Assembly: GCF_900130005.1 (NCBI RefSeq)
Contig: NZ_FQXP01000005.1
Coordinates: forward strand, 62,001 to 126,000
Direction: 5' to 3'
Length of the DNA: 64,000 bases
DNA from: Clostridium collagenovorans DSM 3089
GTDB lineage: Bacteria; Bacillota; Clostridia; Clostridiales; Clostridiaceae
Made by a program: the position numbers and the translations under genes. Positions 43,787-53,021 of this stretch are shown one piece after another. Each line of letters begins with the position of its first letter. Position 1 is the stretch's first letter. Below the pieces are notes generated by a model. That model was not told the DNA's origin, made no database searches, and was given only the letters and a program-made list of their open reading frames with translations.

Positions 43787-44626
43787 ATGAAAACTGCAAA
43801 TACTATTAAAGAAGTAAGAGAAACAGTTAAAGAATGGAGAAAACAAGGACTTTCTATTGGTTTTGTACCTACTATGGGATACTTGCATGAAGGTCACATG
43901 AGCCTTATAGAAAGAGCTGCTAAGGAAAATGATAAAGTTGTAGTAAGTGTATTTGTTAACCCTACACAATTTGGTCCAAATGAAGACTTAGATAATTATC
44001 CTAGAAGCTTAGAAAGAGACACTGAAATTTGTGAAAAAAGTGGTGCAAATTTAGTATTCTTCCCTGAGGCATCTGAAATGTATTTTGAGGATAAATCTAC
44101 TTCAGTTTCTGTTAGTGGTCTTACTACCCTTCTTTGTGGTGCTAAGAGACCTGGACACTTTGATGGTGTATGTTTAGTTGTAAGTAAATTCTTTAACATC
44201 GTAACTCCTGATAGAGCTTACTTTGGTGAAAAAGATGCACAACAATTAGCAGTAATCAAAAGATTTGTAAGAGACTTAAACTTTGATATAGAAATAGTTG
44301 GTTGTCCTATAGTTAGAGAATGCGATGGCTTAGCTAAAAGTTCAAGAAACGCTTACCTTTCTAAGGAAGAAAGAAAATCAGCTTTAATATTAAGTCAAAG
44401 CTTAAATAAAGCAAAAGAGGCCTTAAGTAAGGGGGAAACTTCTGCTAATAAAATAAAAGATATAATTATAAACTCACTTTCTACTGAACCACTTGCTAAA
44501 ATGGATTATGTTGAAGTGGTTGATAGTTTATCTCTAAGTCCTGTAGAAAATATAAATGCACCTATACTAGTAGCAATTGCTGTTTATATAGGCAAAACTA
44601 GATTAATAGATAACTTTACATACTAG
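43787..44626 (+). CDS. panC: Pantothenate synthetase
   Basis: ATP-dependent condensation of pantoate with beta-alanine. In this 279-residue class I synthetase-like protein VPTMGYLHEGHMSLI (about 27-41) has the HIGH-equivalent HEGH. VFVNPTQFGPNEDLDNYPR (about 59) and GHFDGVCLVVSKFFNIV (about 124) form the pantoate site. YFGEKDAQQ and the KMSKS-equivalent KSSRNAYLS (about 183) complete the ATP site. It is the third gene of the pan operon, 101 bp after panB with a hairpin between, and panD follows after 12 bp. Its start context is unusual (stem-loop between ribosome binding site and ATG). Confidence 0.97.
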   Translation: MKTANTIKEVRETVKEWRKQGLSIGFVPTMGYLHEGHMSLIERAAKENDKVVVSVFVNPTQFGPNEDLDNYPRSLERDTEICEKSGANLVFFPEASEMYFEDKSTSVSVSGLTTLLCGAKRPGHFDGVCLVVSKFFNIVTPDRAYFGEKDAQQLAVIKRFVRDLNFDIEIVGCPIVRECDGLAKSSRNAYLSKEERKSALILSQSLNKAKEALSKGETSANKIKDIIINSLSTEPLAKMDYVEVVDSLSLSPVENINAPILVAIAVYIGKTRLIDNFTY

Positions 44627-44638
44627 GAGGAAAACACA

Positions 44639-45022
44639 ATGAAATTATCCATGCTAAAAGCAAAAATTCATAGAGCAACTATTACTGAGGCTAAATTAGA
44701 TTACGTAGGAAGTATAACTATTGATGAAGATTTATTAAAAGCTTCTGGAATTTTAGAGTATGAAAAGGTTCAAATAGTTGATATAGATAACGGAAGTAGA
44801 TTAGAGACTTATACAATAGCTGGTGACGCTGGAAGCGGTGTTATATGTTTAAATGGTGCTGCTGCTAGATTAGTTCAGCCTAATGATAAAATAATAATTA
44901 TGGCTTATGGTGAGATGGATGAAGAAGAAGCTAAAAACTATAAACCAACTGTTATTTTTGTAAATGATGATAATTCTATAAAAGAAATTTGTCATTATGA
45001 AAAACATGGTGAAGTAAAATAA
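44639..45022 (+). CDS. panD: Aspartate 1-decarboxylase proenzyme
   Basis: Provides beta-alanine for PanC. A 127-residue pyruvoyl enzyme. The self-cleavage Gly-Ser is in LDYVGSITID (about residues 24-25), giving the small beta chain and the pyruvoyl alpha chain. KIHRATITEA at the N-terminus, YTIAGDAGSGVICLNGAAARL (in parts) and KIIIMAYGEM are further family motifs. AGGAGG lies 8 nt before the ATG, 12 bp after panC. It completes the operon panG-panB-panC-panD, so the cell should make pantothenate from ketoisovalerate and aspartate. Confidence 0.97.
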   Translation: MKLSMLKAKIHRATITEAKLDYVGSITIDEDLLKASGILEYEKVQIVDIDNGSRLETYTIAGDAGSGVICLNGAAARLVQPNDKIIIMAYGEMDEEEAKNYKPTVIFVNDDNSIKEICHYEKHGEVK

Positions 45023-45091
45023 TTTTACACATATTTTTAAAAAACCTGCAAATACTAAACTCATAACCTAATAAAAAGGAGATGTTTACTT

Positions 45092-45304
45092 ATGAAAGCA
45101 TTAAATATTATCGTGCTTTTACTTGTCATTATAGGTGCTGTAAATTGGGGACTAATAGGTTTCTTTGGTTTTAATTTAGTTTCTGCATTATTTGGAAGCA
45201 TGACAATGTTCAGTAGAGTAATTTATGGTTTAGTAGGAATTGCAGGCTTATATTCATTATCTTTCTTTGGGTTATTTAGCTCTGATAGTGAAGACGTAAA
45301 ATAA
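45092..45304 (+). CDS. DUF378 family small membrane protein
   Basis: A 70-residue protein with two TM helices: residues 4-23 (LNIIVLLLVIIGAVNWGLIG) and 38-58, ending in an acidic tail SSDSEDVK. The IGAVNWGLIGFFGFNLV motif defines DUF378. AAGGAGATG precedes the ATG. It lies 69 bp after panD and before a terminator, so it may share the pan transcript, but no functional link is known. Confidence 0.85.
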   Translation: MKALNIIVLLLVIIGAVNWGLIGFFGFNLVSALFGSMTMFSRVIYGLVGIAGLYSLSFFGLFSSDSEDVK

Positions 45305-45312
45305 TATAAGCC

Positions 45313-45345
45313 AATCCCTCTTATTTTTATAAGAGGGATTTTTAT
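45313..45345 (+). terminator. Terminator after the DUF378 gene
   Basis: AATCCCTCTTAT / ATAAGAGGGATT with a 4-nt T loop, followed by TTTATT. It ends the pan-DUF378 stretch. Confidence 0.9.
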
Positions 45346-45368
45346 TATCCTTAGAAGGGAGGAAATGA

Positions 45369-46823
45369 ATGTTAAAAGATATATGTGTTAATAAAAACTA
45401 TGGAAACCTTGTTGATGGAGAATGGGTAACTACTCAAAACTCCATAGAAATTTATAATCCTCTAAATAATTCCTTATTAGGTACCATCCCTGCAATGAGT
45501 CAAGAGGATATTAATAAGGTCTTAAAATCTTCAAAAAAAGCTCAGACTTCTTGGGCAAATACTCCTGTAAGTGAAAGAGCTAATATTTTATATAAAGCTG
45601 CTAATCTTTTAGAGGAAAATAAAGAAGTTCTAGCTAATATTTTAATGAATGAAATATGTAAAGATAAAAAGTCTTGCTTATCAGAGGTAACTAGAACAGC
45701 TACCTTTATTAGATTTACGGCAGATGCTGCAAAACATTTAGAGGGAGAAGTAATTTATGCTGATAATTTCCCTGGATTCGAAAAAAATAAAATTTCCTTT
45801 GTTACAAGAGTTCCTATGGGGGTAATACTAGCTATTTCTCCATTTAACTATCCTATTAATTTATCAGCATCTAAAATTGCTCCTGCTTTAATGGGTGGTA
45901 ACTCTATTGTACTAAAACCTCCAACTCAAGGTGCTATAAGTGCCCTTCATCTCTGCGAAATTTTTTCTTTAGCTGGAGTACCAAAGGGTGTTCTAAATAC
46001 AGTTACAGGAAAAGGTTCTGAAATAGGTGATTATATAGTTACACATGAAGATGTTGATTTTATAAACTTTACTGGAAGTACTGAGGTTGGGAAACATATA
46101 GCAAAAATTGCTGGCATGGTTCCCCTTCTTATGGAACTTGGAGGTAAAGATGCTGCAATAGTATTGGAAGATGCTGATTTAGATAGAGCTGTTAAAGAAA
46201 TTGTTTCTGGTGCTTACAGTTATTCTGGGCAAAGATGTACTGCTATTAAAAGAGTTTTAGTTATGAACTCTATAGCAGATAAATTCAGCGAAAAATTAGC
46301 TAAGGAAGTAAGCAAGCTTAAGGTTGGAAATCCTGAAGAAACTGATGTTACAATAACTCCTCTTATTGATAATTCTTCCGCTGATTTTGTTGAATCCTTA
46401 ATTAAAGATGCACTTTCTAAAAATGCTAAACAACTAGTAGAATATAAAAGAAAAAACAACTTAATATCCCCTTACCTCTTAGACAATGTAAGCTTAGACA
46501 TGGATATAGCTTGGGTTGAACCCTTTGGACCAGTTCTACCTATAATTAGAATTGACTCTATTGAAGAAGCTATAAATATCTGTAATAGAAGTAACTATGG
46601 TCTTCAATCTTCTATCTTTACTTCTAATATTGATAATGCATTTTATATAGCCTCTAAATTAGAAGTTGGAACTGTTCAAGTAAACACTAAAACAGAAAGA
46701 GGACCTGATCACTTTCCTTTTAGTGGTATAAAGGATTCTGGTATAGGTACTCAAGGAATAAAATACAGTATAGAGTCTATGACTAGGCTTAAAGCTACTA
46801 ATATAACAATGCATAACTTATAA
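45369..46823 (+). CDS. gapN: NADP-dependent non-phosphorylating glyceraldehyde-3-phosphate dehydrogenase
   Basis: An aldehyde dehydrogenase superfamily enzyme oxidising glyceraldehyde 3-phosphate directly to 3-phosphoglycerate with NADPH formation, bypassing ATP-yielding steps. The 484-residue protein has catalytic Glu in MELGGKDAAIVLEDADLD (cut; about 256) and catalytic Cys in YSGQRCTAIKRV (about 290), the GapN-specific context. FTGSTEVGKHIAKIAG holds the cofactor site, and the N-terminal GEWVTTQNSIEIYNPLN is also typical. GGGAGG lies 6 nt before the ATG. It is monocistronic, flanked by terminators. Confidence 0.9.
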   Translation: MLKDICVNKNYGNLVDGEWVTTQNSIEIYNPLNNSLLGTIPAMSQEDINKVLKSSKKAQTSWANTPVSERANILYKAANLLEENKEVLANILMNEICKDKKSCLSEVTRTATFIRFTADAAKHLEGEVIYADNFPGFEKNKISFVTRVPMGVILAISPFNYPINLSASKIAPALMGGNSIVLKPPTQGAISALHLCEIFSLAGVPKGVLNTVTGKGSEIGDYIVTHEDVDFINFTGSTEVGKHIAKIAGMVPLLMELGGKDAAIVLEDADLDRAVKEIVSGAYSYSGQRCTAIKRVLVMNSIADKFSEKLAKEVSKLKVGNPEETDVTITPLIDNSSADFVESLIKDALSKNAKQLVEYKRKNNLISPYLLDNVSLDMDIAWVEPFGPVLPIIRIDSIEEAINICNRSNYGLQSSIFTSNIDNAFYIASKLEVGTVQVNTKTERGPDHFPFSGIKDSGIGTQGIKYSIESMTRLKATNITMHNL

Positions 46824-46834
46824 TTCAAAAATAT

Positions 46835-46882
46835 ATAACCTATAGAATATACCTCTTCAGTATATTCTATAGGTTATTTTTT
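46835..46882 (+). terminator. Terminator of gapN
   Basis: ATAACCTATAGAATATAC pairs with its reverse complement (46860-46877) around a 7-nt loop, followed by TTTTT. It is located 11 nt after the stop. Confidence 0.9.
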
Positions 46883-47057
46883 ATATGCTTTAAATTATAT
46901 TCTTATATATAAATTCAAGGATTAATATTCTAAATTTATATTAATCTTTGAATTTATTCTATAAGTAAGCTTATCTCTAGAAAGAATGAGTATAACTTAA
47001 ATTCCATTATACTTAATTAATTTAAAAATAATTTTATCCTAATATAAATGCAAATTA

Positions 47058-47789
47058 TTATTTTAAAAACTCTTCCTTATTTTTTCTTACTACTTCTTCA
47101 ACTATTTCGTGAATTCTATTTTTATCTTCCTTATCCATATCCTTAACATAAATAGGTTTTCCTATGTAAACTTTTATTTCATCAGGTGTTCTATTTACTT
47201 CATTGTTATTTCCCTCAAAGATTTTATATGATCCTTCTAAGCTAACAGGAACAATAGGAACATTAGCCTTAAGTGCCATCTTTAAACTTCCTTTTTTAAA
47301 GCTTCCTATCTCACTTCCCTTACTTCTAGTACCCTCTGGAAATATAGCCATAGAATATCCATTTTTTAAGTTTTCTCCACCCTGAATGATACTTTTCAAG
47401 CCCTCTCTTGGATTCTCTCTATCTAAAAACACTGAATGTATTTCATTCATCCAATAAGGTAATATAGGCAACTTTTCTAATTCCTTTTTAGCTACAAATC
47501 CAATGTGTGAATCGATAGCTGCAAATAAAGTTGGAATATCAAAGTTACTTTGATGATTACTAGCAAATAAGCATGGTCCTTCTATCAAGTTCTCTTTTCC
47601 ATATACCTTTACTGTCATTTTGGCAGTCTTTAATACACTAACCGCCCATTCTTTAAGAACTTTAAATAAGAAATCTTCAGCTTCCTTGCTATTTGTTTCC
47701 TTTAACTTTTTATACTTTCTCTTATTTGTATTTGCTTTTACCGTAGAGCTTACCATCTTAGTAAATGGTATGACATTTTTTATTTTCAT
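47058..47789 (-). CDS. plsC: 1-acyl-sn-glycerol-3-phosphate acyltransferase
   Basis: Acylates lysophosphatidate to phosphatidate at the membrane. The 243-residue protein has the catalytic H-x4-D motif as SNHQSNFD (about residues 77-84), the substrate Arg region HSVFLDRENPREG (about 115), the FPEGTRSKG motif (about 150) and VPIVPVSLEGSYKIF. The N-terminal 45 residues are unusually basic and hydrophilic instead of a clear TM helix, so membrane contact is probably peripheral. AAGGAAGG precedes the ATG. It is monocistronic and convergent with gapN. Confidence 0.92.
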   Translation of the reverse strand: MKIKNVIPFTKMVSSTVKANTNKRKYKKLKETNSKEAEDFLFKVLKEWAVSVLKTAKMTVKVYGKENLIEGPCLFASNHQSNFDIPTLFAAIDSHIGFVAKKELEKLPILPYWMNEIHSVFLDRENPREGLKSIIQGGENLKNGYSMAIFPEGTRSKGSEIGSFKKGSLKMALKANVPIVPVSLEGSYKIFEGNNNEVNRTPDEIKVYIGKPIYVKDMDKEDKNRIHEIVEEVVRKNKEEFLK

Positions 47790-48015
47790 AATAATTCCTT
47801 CCTTAATAATATCTCATATTATTACTTTTATTATATTGATTATACAATTTTGTAATTTAAATTTCAATAAAACTATTTCCCAAGAAATAAGAGGAAATAT
47901 GATAATTGAAGTATTATTTTATCCATTTTATGTCAATAATGTAATATGTAACTGTAAGTATTTGTATTTTTATATTATATATCTAATTTTTTAGATTTAT
48001 TTATAGGAGGATACC

Positions 48016-48879
48016 TTGAAAAAAAATTTTTTTAAACCTATATATATATATTTCTACATAACAGTTTTTTTATTAACTACTTTCCTTTACTATGGTTGTT
48101 TTAGTAATGCAAATTCTCTAAAAGAAATTGAACTTAGAGTTCATTTCATTGATGTTGGTCAAGGAGATGCCTCACTAATACAATTTAATAATAAATCTAT
48201 ATTAATTGATGCTGGTCCTGATGAAAATAGCAGTAATTTGATTAAATATCTAAAATCATGTAAGGTTGAAACCTTAGATTATGTTATTGCAACTCATCCA
48301 CATGAAGACCATATAGGCGCAATGGACGAAGTACTTGATAAATTTAAAGTTAATAATTTTATTATGCCAAAAACAAGTGATTCTAGTAAATACTTTGAGG
48401 ATATGGCTAACTCACTTATGAAACATAATATTACTCCTATTGAAGCTAAAAAGGGCGTAAATTTTCTTTTAAATGACAAAATAAATTGCTCTATAATTGC
48501 TCCAAATAGTAGTAGTTATGAAAACCTTAATGATTATTCTGCTGTCCTAAAGTTAACTTATAATGATCTATCCTTTCTATTTACAGGAGATGCAGAAGCT
48601 ATAAGTGAAAATGAAATGATTAATAATAATTATAATCTTAATTCTCAAATTTTAAAGGTAGGTCATCATGGTAGCAATAGTTCTACCTCCAAGAATTTCT
48701 TGAATAATGTAAAACCTAAAATAGCTATTATTTCTTGTGCAGCTTCAAATAGCTACGGTCATCCCTCTAAGGAAGTATTAAAATACTTATCAGAATTTAA
48801 TGTAAAAATACTTCGTACTGATAGGGAAGATACCATTGTGCTTAGTAGCGATGGAACAAATATATATAAATTAAAATAA
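48016..48879 (+). CDS. Secreted metallo-beta-lactamase-fold protein, ComEC C-terminal type
   Basis: A 287-residue protein with a signal sequence (residues 8-30) ending in LYYGC, which fits a lipoprotein box with Cys31. The remainder is the ComEC/Rec2-like MBL domain: VHFIDVGQGDASLIQF, SILIDAGPD, the metal motif THPHEDHIGA (about 95), LFTGDAE (about 190), LKVGHHGSNSST and SYGHPSKEVLKYL. In ComEC this domain is thought to degrade the non-transforming DNA strand, so a surface nuclease is plausible but unproven. The start is TTG with AGGAGG 5 nt upstream. It is monocistronic. Confidence 0.85.
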   Translation: MKKNFFKPIYIYFYITVFLLTTFLYYGCFSNANSLKEIELRVHFIDVGQGDASLIQFNNKSILIDAGPDENSSNLIKYLKSCKVETLDYVIATHPHEDHIGAMDEVLDKFKVNNFIMPKTSDSSKYFEDMANSLMKHNITPIEAKKGVNFLLNDKINCSIIAPNSSSYENLNDYSAVLKLTYNDLSFLFTGDAEAISENEMINNNYNLNSQILKVGHHGSNSSTSKNFLNNVKPKIAIISCAASNSYGHPSKEVLKYLSEFNVKILRTDREDTIVLSSDGTNIYKLK

Positions 48880-49219
48880 CCTTAAATATTGCTTTAATAA
48901 AATAACTTTATCCATAATAAAATTAAATACAACTTTATTTCTTATATTATATATATTTCAATTAATATTCTACATATATAGTTATGTTCTCATTTATTAC
49001 CTAAACAAACTTAATTCTATTATAGTTAGAGTTATTTATTAAAATATACATGATCTAATACCCTATTATATGAAAATCTTCTTCTTTATAATTATCAAAA
49101 TTAAAAACCATGTATTATTAGAATACTCTAGTAATACATGGCTTTTGTATTTAAGGAGAAACATTTTAGTTTTCTAAAAGTTTCTTTGTAAGCATTATTA
49201 AAATATTTTAAGAGAAATA
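48880..49219. other. Intergenic region, 340 bp
   Basis: Between convergent genes. It contains the pckA terminator at 49108-49141; the rest is AT-rich with no gene I can support. Confidence 0.6.
49103..49146 (-). terminator. Probable terminator of pckA
   Basis: CCATGTATTA..TAG pairs with CTA..TAATACATGG (49108-49141), followed on the minus strand by TTTTTAA. It lies about 80 nt after the stop. Confidence 0.65.
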
Positions 49220-50797
49220 TTAAATTCTAGGACCAGCATTTATAATATTTTCTGGTACATCTTCATATCTCTTAAAGTTTTCATTAAATCTTTCTACTAA
49301 TTCTTTTGCCTTTTTATAGTAGTCATCTTTATTTTCCCAAGTATTTTCTGGATTTAAAAGTTCACTTGGAACTCCTTCTATACTCTTAGGAATAGAAACA
49401 TTGAATAAACCATTATTAGTATATTCTGCTTTAGCTAATTCACCGCTTATAGCAGCTTTAACCATAGCTCTAGTATAAGATAAGTTCATTCTCTTTCCTA
49501 TACCATATGGACCGCCTGTCCACCCTGTATTTACTAAGTAAACCTCAGTTTCGTTTTGTTCTATTTTCTTACCCAATAATTCAGCATATACATAAGGGCT
49601 TCTTAACATAAATGGTTCACCAAAACAAGCTGAGAAAGTTGCTTTAGGATCTGTAATCCCTCTTTCTGTTCCTGATAATTTACTTGTATATCCTGACATA
49701 AAGTGGTACATTGCAGCTTCTTTACTTAACTTAGAGATTGGAGGAAGTACTCCAAAAGCATCTGCTGTTAAGAAAATTACTGTATTAGGATTTCCACCCT
49801 TACCATTAATATCAGCATTAGGTATATAATCTATAGGATAACCTGCTCTTGTATTTTCAGTTTTACTTCCATCATTATAGTCTGGTTTTCCCTCTGAATC
49901 AACAACAACATTTTCAAGTACTGTTCCAAATCTTATAGCATCAAATATTTCTTTTTCTTTAGCTCTTTCTAATTTTATAACCTTAGCATAGCATCCACCT
50001 TCAAAGTTGAATACACCTTCATCACACCATCCATGTTCATCATCCCCTATTAGTATTCTATCTGGATCTGCTGATAAAGTAGTTTTTCCTGTTCCTGATA
50101 ATCCAAAGAATATTGCAGTATTCCCTTGCTCATCCTTATTAGCAGAACAATGCATTGGGAATACGTCTTTATCTGGCATAATGAAATTCATTACTGAAAA
50201 CATAGATTTTTTAATTTCACCTGAGTACTGCGTTCCACCAATTAAAACAATCTTCTCATCAAAGTTAACTAAAATGAAAGCTTCTGAATTAATTCCGTCA
50301 TTTTCTCCTTCAGCTTTATATCCTGGTGCAGCTATAATTGTAAATTCTGCAACATGTCCATCTATGTTCTTGCTATCTAATCTTCTGAATAATTGTGTAG
50401 CAAATAAATTCTGAGAAGCTAACTCATTAATAACTGTTATAGGTAAACTATATTTAGAATCTGCTCCTACTTCTCCATCAAATATATATAAATCTTTTTC
50501 ACTTAAATACTCTAGCACTTTATTATATAAGTTATTAAAAACTTCTTCTTCAATTGGTAAATTACTATCTCCCCAATTTACCTTATCCTTTATACTGTCT
50601 TGCATAACTATGAATCTATCTTTAGGGGATCTTCCAGTATATTTTCCTGTATCAATAACTAAAGCTCCTGCATCTGATAAAGTTCCCTCTTTATTCTCTA
50701 AAGATTTATTAACTAATTCTTCAACGGATAAATTTCTATAAACTTTCCCATTTGTTTTTATATCTACCGCTCTTGACTTTTCACTAACTATATTCAT
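49220..50797 (-). CDS. pckA: ATP-dependent phosphoenolpyruvate carboxykinase
   Basis: Interconverts oxaloacetate plus ATP with PEP plus CO2. In this 525-residue enzyme the kinase-1a loop is FFGLSGTGKTTLS (about 235), and kinase-2 is LIGDDEHGW (about 255). YTGRSPKDRFIV (about 50) binds oxaloacetate, VLIGGTQYSGEIKKSMF holds the metal Lys region, and TGWTGGPYGIGKRM lies near 430. Start ATG 50797: a TTG at 50812 is in frame but overlaps the local GGGG. The leader has a second G-rich site further up, separated by an imperfect hairpin. In an anaerobe it may run in the CO2-fixing, ATP-yielding direction. Confidence 0.96.
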   Translation of the reverse strand: MNIVSEKSRAVDIKTNGKVYRNLSVEELVNKSLENKEGTLSDAGALVIDTGKYTGRSPKDRFIVMQDSIKDKVNWGDSNLPIEEEVFNNLYNKVLEYLSEKDLYIFDGEVGADSKYSLPITVINELASQNLFATQLFRRLDSKNIDGHVAEFTIIAAPGYKAEGENDGINSEAFILVNFDEKIVLIGGTQYSGEIKKSMFSVMNFIMPDKDVFPMHCSANKDEQGNTAIFFGLSGTGKTTLSADPDRILIGDDEHGWCDEGVFNFEGGCYAKVIKLERAKEKEIFDAIRFGTVLENVVVDSEGKPDYNDGSKTENTRAGYPIDYIPNADINGKGGNPNTVIFLTADAFGVLPPISKLSKEAAMYHFMSGYTSKLSGTERGITDPKATFSACFGEPFMLRSPYVYAELLGKKIEQNETEVYLVNTGWTGGPYGIGKRMNLSYTRAMVKAAISGELAKAEYTNNGLFNVSIPKSIEGVPSELLNPENTWENKDDYYKKAKELVERFNENFKRYEDVPENIINAGPRI

Positions 50798-50806
50798 ACT
50801 TATTTT

Positions 50807-50841
50807 CCCCAAAGTTGTAATACTTTTAGGTGCTCCCCCTT
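50807..50841 (-). promoter_or_regulatory. Possible Shine-Dalgarno plus stem-loop before pckA
   Basis: AAGGGGGAG (50841-50833), CA, then CCTAAAAGT pairing with ACTTTGGGG (50830-50807, one mismatch, 6-nt loop), then 9 nt to the ATG. The GGGG in the stem can itself serve as the binding site at normal spacing, so this example is ambiguous. Confidence 0.35.
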
Positions 50842-51013
50842 ACATTTTGTATAGTTTATTTAATATATATGATACACTATTTCTTATAAAAATCAATAAA
50901 TTTTTGAATTTTTTCTTGCATTTTTTATTAACTTTCATTCTAGTTAATTCGACCTTGCAATTTTACCTTTATAATTATACAACATTTTAATACTTTTTCA
51001 TTGCAAAAAACTT

Positions 51014-51055
51014 AACTAGATTTCAGATTTTTTTAATTTAATCCAAAATCTAGTT
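51014..51055 (-). terminator. Terminator of the large TPR gene
   Basis: AACTAGATTT and AAATCTAGTT pair, followed on the minus strand by AAGTTTTTTG. It starts 6 nt after the stop. Confidence 0.7.
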
Positions 51056-51061
51056 ATTATG

Positions 51062-52792
51062 TTAATAAAAATATTTAAAATCCGGTATGGTTAAAACCTC
51101 TTTATGCTTAGCTAAATAATACTCCTTTTCAAGTTCTTTTATTTTCTTATAATTTTCATTGACTATTTGTTTTACACTCTTATCTTTTTCCTTTTCTGCA
51201 AACTCTTTGGCACTTTCTAGATACTTCAATGCTTTTTCCATTTCAGCATTTATGCTAATATAATAGGCACCTAAATTATTAATATTTTTCACATCTGTTA
51301 CATTTAATTCATAGGCTTTATTATAGTTTTTAAGTGCTTCTTCATAGTTCCTATTTGTTATATGCAATGTGCCTATAGTTCTATAATATTTATCTTTTTC
51401 ATCTGATATATCGATACATTGATGTAATTTTTCTATTATATTATCATCAATATTTTTTAATTGCTTTTTATATTCTTCTTTTTCTTCATCGCTTGATGCA
51501 TTAGTAATTTTATTTAAATAAGCTTGTCTATCATCCAGGTAAAGTTGTGATATTTTCTCCTTTACAGCTAAGTCCTTAGGTAGCATACATTCTGATAATT
51601 TATATAAATCTATAGCTTTTTCAAAATTATTAAAAGATTTATAGTACTGTCCTATTTTCATAATCAAACTATAGTTATATGGATCTAAAACCATAGCTCT
51701 TCTAAACTCTTCCTCGCCACCCTTTTCTAGTCCACTAGCCATCATTAGTTCATACTTTAATGCCCCATAGTTATCTACATAATCTAAATTAGCTTTTATA
51801 GATTCCTCATAGTACTCCATAGCCTTATTTTCATCCTCTTTTACATAAAACCAACTTAAAGCATTATATGCTCTATCAACATACTTTTCCTCTTCTATTG
51901 CCTTATTAAGAAGTTCTATTCCACTCTTGACCTTTTCTTCTTTTTTACTTTGTAATAGTATAGAAGCCTCTAAAAACCTAATATCAAAGTCCTCTAATTT
52001 TTCCTTTTTTATATTCTCAAGTAAGTTTTCACATATATCCTCATAATCTATTGATGTACTGTATGCCTTTAAAAGAAACACTTTATACCCTAATTCATTA
52101 GGATTACTTTGAGTTAACTTCTCAAGTTCTTCTACAGTTTTATCAAAATTATAAGTTGTATTCTGTGCTAAGGCATCATAAATCCTATAGTTATTCTTAT
52201 CTTTCTTAAAAGCTTGTAATAAAAGCTCATAACTCTTTTCTTTATCCTTACCAGTAACTATATACATATTAAATAAGTCTACATGATCATTTGAATTAGT
52301 TACTACCTTTTCAAATTCCCCTAGCATTTCCTCTGCTTTCTCATAATCATTATTGCACATATAAACAAGAGGCATAACTCTAAGAAGTTCTTTATTTTTG
52401 GCCTTACTTAAAAGCTCTTCCCCCTTACTTTTAGCTTCCTGTACTTCTCCATTTAAAAGCTTACTCATGACTATTCTATCTTCACCTGAATAACTTTCAT
52501 TTTTATTACTAAGCTTTTCAATATAGCTTTGGGCAGCATCCATTTTATTAGTCATATAATAAGTATCTATCAACTCTTTCATGATTTCTTCTTTATTTTT
52601 ATATTTTTTAAGTATGGATTCATATACCCCTATTGCCTCCTCATACTTTTCATTAATATATAAAGATTCAGCAATATTCTTTTCCTCTTCATATTTTTTA
52701 TTATTTACATATTTGTACGTAAAAATAGCTGCAATCAATACTGTTATTGAGATTAAAATATAAATTAAATGTTTTTTTTCTATTTTTTTCAT
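51062..52792 (-). CDS. Membrane-anchored TPR-repeat protein
   Basis: A 576-residue protein with one N-terminal TM helix (residues 8-27, HLIYILISITVLIAAIFTYK) and an outer or cytoplasmic domain of about a dozen TPR-like repeats. Examples are NEKYEEAIGVYESILKKYKN near 47, NNFEKAIDLYKLSECMLPKD near 390, NRNYEEALKNYNKAYELNVTD near 480 and EMEKALKYLESAKEFAEKE near 518. The basic residues before the helix (KKIEKK) place the N-terminus inside and the repeats outside. AGGAGGG precedes the ATG. It is a single gene, and neither the neighbours nor the sequence identifies its partner. Confidence 0.75.
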   Translation of the reverse strand: MKKIEKKHLIYILISITVLIAAIFTYKYVNNKKYEEEKNIAESLYINEKYEEAIGVYESILKKYKNKEEIMKELIDTYYMTNKMDAAQSYIEKLSNKNESYSGEDRIVMSKLLNGEVQEAKSKGEELLSKAKNKELLRVMPLVYMCNNDYEKAEEMLGEFEKVVTNSNDHVDLFNMYIVTGKDKEKSYELLLQAFKKDKNNYRIYDALAQNTTYNFDKTVEELEKLTQSNPNELGYKVFLLKAYSTSIDYEDICENLLENIKKEKLEDFDIRFLEASILLQSKKEEKVKSGIELLNKAIEEEKYVDRAYNALSWFYVKEDENKAMEYYEESIKANLDYVDNYGALKYELMMASGLEKGGEEEFRRAMVLDPYNYSLIMKIGQYYKSFNNFEKAIDLYKLSECMLPKDLAVKEKISQLYLDDRQAYLNKITNASSDEEKEEYKKQLKNIDDNIIEKLHQCIDISDEKDKYYRTIGTLHITNRNYEEALKNYNKAYELNVTDVKNINNLGAYYISINAEMEKALKYLESAKEFAEKEKDKSVKQIVNENYKKIKELEKEYYLAKHKEVLTIPDFKYFY

Positions 52793-53021
52793 TAATTTGC
52801 CCTCCTTTTATGTATAATAAATATATAATTACTTTTTTATATATAAATACAATAAACATACTAATTTATTTAATTAAAAATATGCTTTAATTAAGTTTAT
52901 GCTTAATGTACTAATAAAATAAATCTTACTTGTAAATTTTACCACAAATTATTAGACAAATTCACAAAAAATGTTAAAATTATATTAAGGATGTTATTTT
53001 AATCATAATGAGGTGAATAAT

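Noticed and set aside
50007..50414. 135-codon frame antisense to pckA
   Set aside because: Shadow of the PEP carboxykinase core; Ser/Pro-rich low-complexity product typical of antisense frames.
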